A program made the position numbers and the translations under genes. A stretch of 64,000 nucleotides of DNA from Prostheceraeus crozeri (Eukaryota; Platyhelminthes; Polycladida; Euryleptidae). Positions within the stretch are counted from its first letter, which is position 1, and each line of letters opens with the position of its first letter. Below are positions 29,800-41,989 of the stretch, in pieces. The notes under the pieces are model-generated. The model was not told where the DNA came from. It saw only the letters and a list, made by a program, of their open reading frames with translations, and searched no databases. The stretch covers positions 1-64,000 of the forward strand of contig CAJQUW010016961.1 in assembly GCA_907163375.1 (NCBI GenBank), given 5' to 3'.

Positions 29800-31615
29800 T
29801 TGTTTTGTAAATGAAATTCAATTTCGATAAGAACTTTTCGATTTTAGATCCTTGATTCAAGATATGTCAACCGAGATACAGTTTACAATCAATGTTTACT
29901 CCGTGAAGCAAAATAAAACTCTTCTAACTTTTTGCAGATCTTATTTCTTACTTGCTTCTCAGAATTTAGCGATGAACCTCAGATAATTCGACAGTGTCAG
30001 TGGTGTGGCAAGGAATTGCATAGACCTAGTTGTCACCTTAAAGCTCATACTTATTCCAACAAGGAGACTGCAGAGATGTGGAGTCGGAAAGAAAATTTCT
30101 CTAATGAAAGCTACGACTCCGGACATGGCATTTTTTTACGACTTTATCTCTGGCTAAATGTATCAACTCCGACTCCGCATCCCTCCTAAGATTTCACAGT
30201 TACAGCGGAATGTCATCGAAATTATTGGCTAAGAATCATTTTTGGTTTTCGTAACACACCTAATCACCATTATCTGTATCAAGGCGGTAGATCAAACCAT
30301 CCTTAAAATCATTGAATGCACATATACCGAAAAACTTCACATACCGTGATGTAAATGTAAAGCTTATTGCGTTAATAGTCGGCGCAATGACAATGATGAA
30401 GCTGCTTTGTCTTTGTGATATGATTCTTGAGTTCCAAATACAAGCTGATCATATATAAGACTTTTGAATCCCCGTATGAGAATGATGTGTAAGTAATTCT
30501 TCGATCATTCCACAAAAAAACTTGATTCTCGAAGTCAAAGCTTTTCATGATTTATAATTTTCCTCGATCGATTGCACAGAATTATCAAACTAGATTACGT
30601 CTTCACTGTAATAAGTTTTGAAAATACTTTTATTTAGTTCTTGTGTAATCGAAATGTCAGTCACGGTGGTGTAACATATCTCTATGGCGCTTCTAACAGA
30701 AATACATCAAAATTCACAGTAAATGCAATGAATAGAAAAGCAATGGATCGAACAACAAACAAAAACATTTTGCATATTTGGTTAATCGATAATTTGAATC
30801 CGGGACATCCCATAGCGAGTGAGTCCTACACAGTGAACACAACCGCAGCAATTTAGTATATATTCAATTTAACATAGCAAAGTGAAATGAATTATAAGAT
30901 AAAATGGTGTACTACATTAGATCGGCATCATCAGTTAAGCTACAATTTTGTTTTCCTTAAGTACAAAAAACAAAACATGTAAGAAATAAAGCTTTAAAAT
31001 GCACACACCTGCTAATAATTGACTCGTGGCTAATGCAATGAAATAGTCCGAAGTAGAATAACGCCTAGAGTTCATGAAAATATTAGCGTCATACTCTTTT
31101 CATTAAGAAATAATTTTTGAATGCCAATAACATTACAATGACAATGACATTACACATGTAAGCTGACAACGGAGGAGTAATTTAAGTTATGTAAGCATCA
31201 CTACAGAGAACACAAAAATATGATCATACAGAATAATCAAATATGCATGTGTAGAAAGTCACATAATTTAACGATCCTTTACTTGAATGAATGCGAGTAT
31301 TTAGTGAATCCTATGTTCAAACAATCTCTTGATTGCAAATCAAACTCTGGAATGTGATACAAGAATGCTATAACTTTTAAAAAGAATTTACGCCAAAGAT
31401 AAGATATCAAATTGATAAAAGGTCTGCCATAACAATGTTTGCTAGAAGTTAGTAAACCTCTTGAAGCAGTTTAAAGGATCTGTTGTGATGAGATGTGCTG
31501 GAATGATCAAAACTCTGACATTCACCAGTTTTGCAATTAGGCTCATAAAATTATTATTTGTAGTCTATCTTGCTTTGATAGGTATTTGGCTCTATAATTA
31601 TCTATCTAACCTCAT
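29800..31615. other. Otherwise no recognisable gene
   Basis: Apart from the possible finger exon, only short ORFs (30641-30856 plus) occur, and nothing is supported. Confidence 0.5.
29937..30189 (+). CDS. Possible orphan zinc-finger exon
   Basis: The frame contains CQWCGKELHRPSCHLKAH, a C-x2-C-x9-H-x3-H cluster, after FSDEPQIIRQ. A good splice acceptor (CTAACTTTTTGCAG) ends at 29936, so the segment could be an internal exon of a plus-strand gene. No matching donor or neighbouring exon was identified, and the C-terminal part (STPTPHPS) reads through simple CCGACTCCG repeat. Function unknown; it may be chance. Confidence 0.2.
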
Positions 31616-31620
31616 GTAAA

Positions 31621-33027
31621 TATACTCATTGACAAAATTTTTGAAACATTTACTTCTTTAACTTCTTTCATTTTTGACTGGTATATATACATGTATGTAT
31701 GATACCTTGATAATTTAGTCACAATCTCCACCAAGTCGCTAGCACAGAAAAACAATGCATGTAGCAGATTCAACTTTAATAGCGCGTGTGCCCCCCTCTA
31801 GCTCCAATACATTCAGTAATCCGAGATGGCATGGATTCACAAAGTTTCTGAATGAAGGATGTTTCAAGGAGAAACCACTGCTCTGTCAGTCTTTCAGAGA
31901 GAATCTTCAGGGACACTGGTGGAAGTGAATAGCGGTCTCTCACTCGCCGCCCAAGCTCGTCCCAGACTTGTTCAATGGGTGACAAGTCAGGTGAGCGTGC
32001 AGGCCAGTCAAGGGTTTGAATGTTCAATCTCCTAACACTGGCAATGACAGCCGAGGAGCGATGTGGTCTTGCGTTGTCGTCTTAGAAGACGAGATACTCC
32101 ACCCTGACCACTGGGGCAACAACAGGAAGCACAATTTTATTGAGATACCTCTCCCCAGTCAACGTGCCTTTGATGATGACTGCTGTCGTTCGTCCGCCAT
32201 ACCAAGTGCCACCCAACAGCATAACACTTCCACCACCATATCTATCATGTTCATTAATACAGCATGGGGCAAAGCGTTCACCTGGAAGACGATGCACTCT
32301 GACACGACCGTCATTGAAATCCAGAGTGAATCTCGATTCATCGGTCCACAAAACTTTTTGCCAGTGATGGTAATTCCATGAGCGATGGGCATCACACCAG
32401 GCAACTCGTCTTCTGCGGTGCTCAAAACTCAATGGAATTGGGACAGCTGGTCGTCGCGATTGAATTCCAGCTTCTCGCAATCTTCGGTAAGCCGTTCGAA
32501 CGCTACAGTCTATATTTGAGGCACTCTTCCAGTGTACGACTAGCTTTGGGACTGACACAAATCTATTTGGCAGCTAAAACTAGACGTGCGTCTGACCTTC
32601 CTGCAGACTTTCTTGGTCGACCAGATCCCTTCTTCTTTTTAACATCTCCTTCTGCTTTCCATCGACACCATCACCTCCAAACAACGACTCTCGATAGTTG
32701 CAGCTCTTCGGCAACACTCGCACAACTTCTACCACAACGAATCATTCCAATAGCCATCCATACCTCTGGTAAACTGATCGTGTGCCATTTTATTTTACAA
32801 AAGCTGGATTTCAGTTCATCTTTATGTTCAATTTGTAAAAGCAATTGTGACAGTTATATCAATATCAAAATTTGAAATTCGACCACCATAGATCTTTCTC
32901 CATTCTCTAATGTGTTGAATGGTAATACATAGAAAGCGAGATATTGCATCATACCTGAGAAAAAAATGAAACAAACTTCAATTCAAGTCAATGATAGTTT
33001 GTTTCATTAATTATGTCAATGAGTATA
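31621..33027 (-). mobile_element. Tc1-like DNA transposon with both terminal inverted repeats
   Basis: The ends 31621-31647 and 33001-33027 are 27-base inverted repeats with three mismatches (TATACTCATTGAC... at both ends), starting at TA, the usual Tc1/mariner target site. Length is about 1.4 kb, normal for a Tc1 element. The minus strand encodes a transposase: a decayed N-terminal HTH region (32560-32790), the first catalytic Asp in VLWTDESRFTLDFNDGRVR, the second in DDNARPHRSSAVIASVRR, and DWPARSPDLSPIEQVWDELG, where the Glu of PIE is the third acidic residue (DD34E arrangement). An in-frame TAA replaces the Gln usually preceding DDNARPH (about 32082-32084), and the N-terminal region is shifted at least once. 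The copy is inactive but comparatively young. Confidence 0.9.
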
Positions 33028-33614
33028 TATAAAAACCTCCGAGCTCGGTTTCTTGGAAGGAATTGGACAGTTTAGCAATGATTTTCATCATTTTTATTGG
33101 AATCCGTTGATCAGCTAAAATTTCGAATTGTTGTTAAGGGCTAATTAATTAATTTGATTGAATTAGGAAAATATATCAAATTTCCCATGTGATTAAGATA
33201 AGTAATAGAGAAAATAATAAGCCAATTTTATTCTCATAAGATTCCTTTACAGCAACCATGAGCAATAGCATCGAAAATTTCAATCATACTTAATTGGTGT
33301 CGATTGTAATTAGAATTGATTTAAGACACTTGGTATATTTTTTCAAACATCTTTTTTATCCAACATCGCCAAAGGATAAACAGATATCACTAAAAGTAAA
33401 CGGACATCGTTACAGAGAAAAAGAACATTGATGGAATACATGCAGTTAAGCAGCAAAAGGCTTCGTTAGGATTTACCGTGTGAATTGATAATATAGATTT
33501 ATTTATAAATAACTCATCACCCATGAACATGACCTGAAATTGAAACTGCTGGTAAATTCTGGGGATTCTTCAAAAATCTGAGATATATACGATGCATCAA
33601 ATTTTCCCGATCAT

Positions 33615-33840
33615 TGTCGGCGCAGTGGCGTTGTAGTGGAGTCTCCTTTCTGCGTCCGGGAGACCTCAGTTCACAAAAATGGCCGTGTCAAATGCACCTT
33701 TTAGAATAGGTGCACTTTGCATTTTTGCTAAACACTGCATAAAAGAATGAGAGTGGGATAAATGGAATTCGGCCACATGGAAGAGCGGCGTATCGCCGAA
33801 TGTGCTTCCGAGAATAAACAAGGAACATTTATTTTTATTT
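33615..33840 (+). repeat. Degenerate tRNA-derived SINE
   Basis: CGGCGCAGTGG (33618-33628) fits pol III box A at all but the first position. AGTTCACAAA (about 33668) is a damaged box B at the right distance, after CTCCTTTCTGCGTCCGGGAGACC. The body contains TGCACCTTTTAGAATAGGTGCA and GAAGAGCGGCGTATCGCCGAA hairpins and ends in an A/T-rich tail after AATAAACAAGG. It is a different SINE from the one at 29.7 kb. Confidence 0.5.
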
Positions 33841-33844
33841 CTTA

Positions 33845-36800
33845 ATTCTATTAAGTCTTAGATAATAAAGGTTTCCCGCTTTCATCCTATAGATGAAACA
33901 ATACTGATGAACTTATGAATTTTTCATTTAAAATGCATTGGATAAGTCATATCTCCAAATGAAGCCATCTTCTCTCATTTCTTCACAAAATGGGGTCAAA
34001 GTCAATGGTTATCAAATAAAATGACCGGCTAATCATAAGACTTGTAAAAAATTGATAGCGTTCTCTATTTAACAGAAATGGTTGCATCAATATCCAGGAT
34101 TTAAATGCCGTTAACGGTCATCTAAAGTTGAATTATCCGATCAACATTGAATCGATTAAGACGGGCCATGATTCATTGCCATAGACGACGTCAATGGAAT
34201 CGATCTTGTCTGGTCAGATTCAGCCTCAGTTATTCTGAAAGATGCGAGTAGTGACGTCCGATTTGGGTTAAATCTGACAGGCAAATTCCAGGTCCTCGTA
34301 AAATTGAGACGAGTCGGCAATGTCAATCACCATCGGGGTAGGATCACGAAATATTTTAGTATGGACTAGATTATTAAACTATTTTGTTTAGTAATTTTTT
34401 TACCTACACATATTCTATAATAGCTACACAGCAATCATATTGAGTTACCTAATTAAGCAATTTATTGTGCACATTAACAATCACATGCTGATGCTGTTTG
34501 CATAATCCAAGTTAAAACAAATGAGAAGGTGATCCATTTTTTATTAAACGGGCTATGGTTTACCGGAGCTGAGAGCTGTCTTGGACGGAATGCAGTATAG
34601 TTCGTATGGGGCCACATTTTTCATGCCAAAATATCGGAAAGTGTGCAATATAGTGTAGTTGCTATGGGATGCTGTAAAATCTATGCAATCGCTATATATT
34701 CACTTCATAACAAAAACATCAAGATGTTTCTTTAAAATAAGATCTTAAAGTTCCAATTATCGTCAATTTTTATTAAATGTTCACCGAAGTACTTAAGCAA
34801 ACTAATTTTTAATTTGAAATATTTATTTTCATGCAATATCAACTTTGCTCAAATTGACCGGAGACTTCAAAGAAAAATCAACTATTGAAGTAGGGATAAT
34901 GCTTTTCAGTGAGAAGTTATGAAACGTATTGTAATCTACAAGACATCGCAAGGACAATCAGCAATTGAACATTCCAACTTTTGATGTACTATCCAATGAA
35001 TTTCCGATTTTCAATTCCAAAGGGAACCGAAAATTAGAATATTGACGGACAAGCAAAACAAATAATTTCAAACTCGTTTGCTGCATGTCCCTTAAACGAA
35101 AATATCTTGCGCTTACTTTCAAGTGGCGGTTCAATTGGGCAACCTTTATTTCTCGCTCGCAAACTTCACATATATTTTGAGTTTCAATGATCATTTAAGT
35201 GAAAATTAATCTCTCAGAAACTTGCCATGTAGGAATTGGAAATTCTGATTTTAATCTTCAGGCTAGGTAACATCATTTCGACATATAGTTGCTTGTATTT
35301 TAAAAAGAAACTATTTATGAAAACAATCACATTTTGAAAAAATAAATTCAGGGTGAGCCTCCCTTCGGACATGCAATTCAATTGAGCTATTTCGTGTGCA
35401 GTACACGTAAGAGGATTAACATCATCGGCTTTAGATTGCTGTTAATTGAAGCATCGATCTTCAGGGAATACATTTATTGCCCAAAACTAATTCTTTTCTC
35501 AATATACTTGACATCAAATCGCGAAATTTTTGTCTCGCAAAAGAAAGTAATTCAAGTGCTCACAGATTACAGACGTTTTAATATCGACGATGAGAAGGAG
35601 ATGTAAGACTTCAATTATAAACAAGTTACTGTCTAAATATCGGTTCGACTTCTTTAGCTCCTCGAGTCATCTTCTCAGACAGGAATTAAACAAAGAATTT
35701 TCATATAAACTAAATTTGACCTTCTTATATCATTAAATTAGTTTCCTGTTTTCCTAAGAGCTCCCAAACTACTTTCACGAGAAGTGATTGATTCAAATTT
35801 CAAGATTTTGCATAGATTGTCTTTGAGAATTAATTTGATAGAACATTAGATATTTTAAGATTGTCATGATTGTCATTTGAAGGATTTAACATGATTTAAT
35901 GTTTGCACCTTAGCTAGTGCTACTCGAACAAAAATCAGTTGCTTTTGACAAAAGCAGAAAATGTCATTTTATTACACTTTTCACAATTGATTAAAATTTT
36001 GAGAACATTCTTGATACCGTTGAAAAGTGCAATTTTAAAAGACGTGCATGTATAGGTTAGGAAAATATCCATAGATTTGACCGATTTAAGAACGAAATTG
36101 TCAGACTTTCGGCTCCTGTTCGCCTAGGAAAGGATCAAACTAGTTTATTTGGATCGCTAAACAAAGATGCTGGACTGCAGAACGAGCTGTTCTTCGCTTG
36201 ATTTTCCTGATCATCATTATCCACACATTCAACTTTTCTTGAAAAGTTTGACTATTCACATCTTGACTTTTCCGGAAAAGGTCAACATATTCATTAATGC
36301 GAAGACGGCAAAGGTTAGATACAGATATCACACTCACAACAAGTGCCATAAGTTATTCTGTAAGATCTTTTGAAAATTCTCTCTATCTGATGTTTTGCCT
36401 CAAAACTGTAAATACCAAACAGTGTCTTGCAATACAATAAAACATAATAACGCACATCTTAATTGCTGCAAAAACTGCTTTTCTCTACCGGATCAGATCA
36501 CTTGTTTACTTGTTTGTCATAAATAACTTGGACTGAAAGACCCCATGTATTATCAGCGTAGAAATTATGATTTTTGGGTGATAAACACGATCTTATTGAG
36601 TTATTGATTGCAGATTAAAATTGAAGAAGCATTTTTTCAATATGATTTGTACAGAGAATACCTACATGCTCTTACATATATGAGTAGTCGTTCGAAGCAA
36701 ATAAACGAAGTGGAAGTGTATGCAGACATCTTATCCGGCATATGTTTGTTGATATTCTTGAAAAATATTTTGCAGTCATTACATTTATGAGTATTATACT

Positions 36801-37130
36801 AGCCACAAATGGGAGATTCTGAATAAGAACGACCACTTGTCCTCGACCTATAGACACCCTCTATATTACTCAAACTGAAGAAATGCCTCTTAACTGCAAT
36901 CTGTGGTCAGTAGCTCAAGAAATTTGTGTTAATAACTTATTTGTCAGAGAAATATTTCTGCATTGGAACTACATATATGTGGAATTTTTTCTATCTAAGT
37001 TATTTATGACAGACAGCAACACAGCAGGGCTGGTGGTGTTCTAAACAAATGACAAAAACATGTCTAAAACATGAAAGAAAAAATACTGATGCACTTTTCA
37101 AACATGGGGACCTCCTCAATGATATTCTGA
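33845..37130. other. No recognisable gene; one weak finger-like ORF
   Basis: On the minus strand 34958-35194 includes CEVCEREIKVAQLNRHLK, followed directly by GTAAGC. The finger would thus end at a good splice donor, as an exon whose second His lies in the next exon. No acceptor was found upstream. Other short ORFs (35382-35606, 36140-36349, 36608-36790) show no motif. Confidence 0.4.
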
Positions 37131-37133
37131 TCT

Positions 37134-38095
37134 GTGCAAATAGACATCAGAGGTATATTATTTCATGATCATAGGATAAATTCTTGCAGCATTTGTCAAA
37201 AGAATTTGATATTGATGATTGAGAAATTGCATAATCTGGTTGGGATTCAAAAGCAGGATTTGCTCTTTCATCACCCACTTCATCATCTTCTTCATCGACT
37301 GCCAGATCTTCGCAACAACTACGTATACCACAGCATCGCATTAGACTTCGCTCACATTTATTTCGACATTTCTGCCAGGTCGGTTCAAGGCTTCGATGAT
37401 TCAATTTGGCGTGTTCCCAAAGATTATACGTCCTACAGCGCTTTACGAAATATCCCAATCCAGAATGGAAGTGATCGAAGCCAGTGTGAGCAAAATGATG
37501 CAGGTGTTCATGAAGCTTGGTGTTCGCTGATGTCTGCCAGTTCTGCTCTTCATAGCAAGAGGAAGAGATTGCGATTGTGTTCCTCGATCTGTTCCGTGGA
37601 AGTGGGAAGTTGGAGTGGATAGACAGCTGCCAGATGAATTATCCCTACCTGACCAACAACCTGATCTAGTGCAAATCGACGCGATAGGGGAAATTTCTCG
37701 TTCTTGAAGATTCACCGACATGACCGTTCCTCTGGGAAGAGAACGTTGAGTATGCCCATAAGAGGAGAGCTGCCAAAATGAAGAACTTGTTGAAGGGATT
37801 CAAAAGCAAGGGTGGAAATGTGAGCTCAAGCCCTTTGATGTCAATGCCCTTTAATGCCGGTGTTAAAAGCGCAAAGATCACCATGAAGAAGTTGAGTGCA
37901 AAGGCGGCAGAAGGTAGCAGCTTTACGTTAAGGATCGTGTTAGCAGCGATCTGCTGTGGACCCACCATCTTGAGAGATACTGGGCTTTATGGGTCGATCG
38001 AAATCTCGGTGACGGATGGTGCTCAGCTCAGGTCCTTTTGGGTGCAGCATTCGAAGTCTTTCATTGTGACCACATACAAAAGTATAACTGGTTGA
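37134..38095 (+). pseudogene. Coding relic of unknown origin, possibly an old virus gene copy
   Basis: Coding-like segments run in several plus-strand frames, which suggests a decayed gene. The best-preserved is 37778-38095: a basic start (MKNLLKGFKSKGGN), a middle MPFNAGVKSAKITMKKLSAK, then LRDTGLYGSIEISVTDGAQL. A short basic N-terminus followed by a GLY-x-GxIExxxT-like segment faintly recalls matrix proteins of rhabdovirus-like viruses. The preceding part (37200-37690) is Ser-rich with acidic patches. An AATAAA-like signal (38188-38194) and a CT microsatellite follow. The similarity is weak. If viral, it is broken in several places and old; otherwise it may be a decayed host gene or unknown repeat. 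Confidence 0.25.
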
Positions 38096-38197
38096 AAAGT
38101 CGTACCTAGTTGAAATTTTTGCCAGCGCTGTGCGAAACACTGTCGCGAATTTCTGCTATGTAGCCACGTATGCTACTTTGTCGTAACGGAATAAAAA

Positions 38198-38218
38198 TAC
38201 ATCTCTCTCTCTCTCTCA
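38198..38218. repeat. (CT)n microsatellite
   Basis: CATCTCTCTCTCTCTCTCACT, a short pure CT run just beyond an AATAAA-like hexamer. Confidence 0.85.
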
Positions 38219-38325
38219 CTCCTGAATCTCACTTTAACCAATTCATTGCAATTACTCTATGCCTCATTGTCACCTTGAATTGAACATCGAGTTCTTTGTG
38301 TTAATTGTTTTACGCTTTTTTCAGT

Positions 38326-38577
38326 TGTGATCACACCGTGATATACAAAATATGAATGCCTGAAAATCGGGATCCCGTTTGGCTTTCGTCTTTCAAAGCA
38401 AGTGAAAATGGACTTATTTGCACTTTGTGCAGAGGATGTGAGAAATCTTTTGTCGCTCTGATTTTAACAATGAAATTTCATTCAAGCATCTGCTCTAATG
38501 CTTCGTCTCCTCAAAGAGGCACTTCAGGAAATCGTCGACATGTATATGTACGTAGGAAAAGCCTACCATGCCTGTGA
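38326..38577 (+). CDS. Possible orphan C2HC finger exon
   Basis: After a strong-looking acceptor (GTTTTACGCTTTTTTCAG, ending 38325) the frame 38356-38577 encodes ENGLICTLCRGCEKSF, then VALILTMKFHSSIC. The CRGC...H-x3-C set fits C-x2-C-x13-H-x3-C, with the CEKSF turn of classical fingers. No donor or partner exon is obvious. It is on the same strand as the possible finger exon at 29.9 kb, but a joint gene is speculation. Confidence 0.2.
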
Positions 38578-38599
38578 TGGATGTCTGAAAAACTTTTGG

Positions 38600-41500
38600 G
38601 GCTAAACACGCATCATACACAGCGTACTGATACATGCACATTCCAGACTCTGACTTCAAACAATTACGTTTGTCCCATTGGAGCAGCCTACATTATTGTC
38701 TCTTAATTGCTAGGACATGAAAGTTCATCAATTTTCATCATTGCATTATGTCTTACTACTGATAAACTTATGAGAAAATTGTCAGTGCCTCTGCATACAT
38801 GTAGTGTGTTTCCATAACCCGCACCTGTACCTGTCAACCTACAACATGTTACCGATTGCTCTGCACAGCTGTCATGAAATCATTAATAAACTGCAAGTCT
38901 ATACAAAATGCAAGGTACACCGGCATCAATAAGATGAGCTTTCCTAAATACGAAATTATGTAATCAATGAAGCATTACATGCATGAACCGATGTTTATGT
39001 ATGCTAGCCTATGTATCTCATAGAATTCTGCATTTTGACTAATACTGATACCATACGTGTAAAATAGCAGCTGTGACTGCTGTGATTCTTTCCGAACTGC
39101 CAATGATAATAATGTATGTTGATCCATGCAGTATATGCAAGTAATTTAATTTTAATTAAGCTTGGATTTTGGTAGTTTTAATACAGACTTTTATTTTGCA
39201 TAGATTATCTGAATGGGCAAAGGGCGGCTAATGTCTAAGCTAAGACGGACTTACCAATTATCATTGTGCTGTTTATGCTCTGCAATTACAGCTTTGCTAT
39301 ATGCGTCTGCACTATCTGTAATTTAAAGTGCAGCAGTACCTTAAACTACCTACATAGATATTTTCCAAATCTCCATGCATGCGAACAGGAACTTTTCACA
39401 ATTTCTTGTAAAGAGAATCTTTGAGAGAAATGCTTGCGGAATGTGACCAGTTGAACGGCATGAGAGACTGCAATTTAAAATAATAAATTGATGCCTTATG
39501 TAAAGGTTCATAGCATCAGGATTTTACGAGCCAATTTTCGAATTAGATAAACACGGGTAGTTAACGCGAGGCAATCAATAAAACCTAATTGCACTATATT
39601 AATATTTGAAAATTCTCCTTTATACAAAGATTTTTGTACCCCAAATATTGACCGAAGCCAGATATGATCAAACCTTTGTTGAATTTGCTGCTAGAATACA
39701 CAATCTGTGATTTCAAAAACTTAATTGAATTTGTACACCAATAAGTTCATTAATTAGCTGATTTGCCATGCTAGTGCTTCAGGATGCAGCTTTATTATCA
39801 AGAAATTACAGCACTTTGATGAATCTTTCAGTGGAATTACATATTTTATATAATTATTGCTTCTAAATCAACACTCAAGAATCATTTTCAGATAAGATTG
39901 AAATGTCTTTAATTATCGCTCCCCAAATTTCTTGGCAAGCAGATATTTACCTTTCATGGATGTCTGCATCTTCTTTTTCCGACTGCCTGAATGGAATTTT
40001 TCATCACTCTATGTGAAACCAGTGCGTAAAAAGACAATCACACCAAAGTATTACACATGCAATTTCTACATGCCACGTTTAAGCCAATGCATGTAACTCA
40101 CGTATAATTTTGTCTTCGAATCTCGGCACTTGCTTTCATTTGTCTTTAATTACTACTTTGCCCAAGCATCTATTTCAAGAATTCACATAGCCTTAAACAA
40201 AGGCTTGACACGAAACTCGTTTACAACGTGTTATTTCAATACTAACAGAACGCCAACCATTACCAACTAGACCTGGCTGAAAATATTCGTCTCCTCCACA
40301 TGCGTGTCCATTGTAAAGGAATCCCAAGTTTCTTTACCTGCTTCGTGTTTCTCCGCTGAAAAAAATCAACGGTTTTATTTCATGAGAGTTGAATTAGTCT
40401 TTCGAGCGTACAATTTCATTTAATTGCTAACGATAATGATGAAATTAGCTGATGGGCTTCACAAAATTTCAACCTGTGCTGCACTTTTGTGTTTTCTCTG
40501 GAGATTTGACTCTAAGATCTGAAGGAAGCAGTTTCTGCAACAAGTTCAGTGTAAACGAAAGAAAGTAATTAAATTATTTGCGCCGGAGTATTTTCAAACA
40601 AAATAGATTAATGTTTGATTCACCGTAAAAGGCGCATATTTGGCACAACAACATGCTCTTTAGTTTTGTGATTGATGAAGTTTGCATAATATACCATTGT
40701 ATTTGATTCGTCCAAACTAAATATACAGATAGGCACAATTGAAATACAGAACCAGCTCACCAATATGACTTATCCGGTTCTGCAGTTAACCCAGGTTCCA
40801 AAATATTGTGCTTAATCTATTGTGAAATTCAGGCCTTCAAACTCATGCTTCTTGTCGTTATCTAAAGCTTTTATCTGAATGTATTTAAATAATATTCAGC
40901 GTCGTAGAATTAGCCATATTGACAATAGAGCATATACCTACACCGTGCCATATCATATTAAATACATTTAAATCGACATCTATTTTGTATCAGCTTATTT
41001 TGGAGAAAACTTCCATGTGTTTCACGAATACATTTTGCAATTTTAAATAATGTGCAACCTTAAATGATGCTTAGTTAAAGGTAGCTTGCGTATGTAGTGC
41101 GAACATCAATTGCTCTGAAATCAAATGGCAGGTGTTGCTTTCGGTCATGTTTGTTACAGATTCAACTGCAGCAAATCAGACAAATAAGACTCGATTATGC
41201 ATCAGCAGAGTATAAAAATGTCAAGCTTTAGAGGAAATAATGGAATATTGTCATAAAACTCGACCGTCCGGCCCACTCGTACTTCCAAAAAATCCTGTCC
41301 CGGGTCCGGTTCCACTGTGATGACACATGGCGAAGCATGCACTTTGGTGATAATGATATCAAATAGGCGCTTATTCTCAATAAATTGAAATCACATGAAA
41401 ACAAAAATTAAAAATCAAAACATCGCAAGAAGGTTTGGCAGCAAAGGAAAATATCGGCCCAATCGTGTAAGGCACAACAGCAATTATCGCAAAGAGTACA

Positions 41501-41985
41501 TTCTCCGTTCATTTCTTTGACGCGGATAACGTGCAAATGTACGGGAAGAAAGAGCTCAATCATCTCTCCGTAGAGCAATGGGGAATACGATGACGACCGG
41601 TTGCTGGTAACTGTGGAAGAAAAATTATATTTAAGGGGTGGCCAAGGCTTTTACAAAAAGAGAAAAACTTCGCAGAAGCCTGTTTCAAGGCCACTAGAAT
41701 GCCATGGATGACAAAACAAGAGCAGGAATCGTTATTAACAATGTGATGCGCATGCTTTGCAGTCGTTCCAATTGGTAAGTAGCAGTCAAGGGTAGTTTAC
41801 AAATTAGGGGAGCTGCGTACATTACAACAGACATAGCAAATTCATTTTACACCTCAACTGAACGCTATTGGAGACGAAAATCTTCCATGCCCGAATTACA
41901 TACAAACATCTTTGATGCAGCCGATAATATTCTCTGAAAAATGATCATTCCAGGTTAGCTAATCACTCAATGTTACACCTAATAT
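38600..41985. other. Long gene-free stretch
   Basis: No ORF above 60 codons with any signature, no clear repeats and no RNA genes. AT-rich with frequent ATGCA/TGCAT. It is probably intergenic or intronic. Confidence 0.6.
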
Positions 41986-41989
41986 ATCC

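Noticed and set aside
32016-32875. Plus-strand ORFs in the Tc1 element
   Set aside because: They are antisense to the transposase, whose catalytic motifs are on the minus strand.
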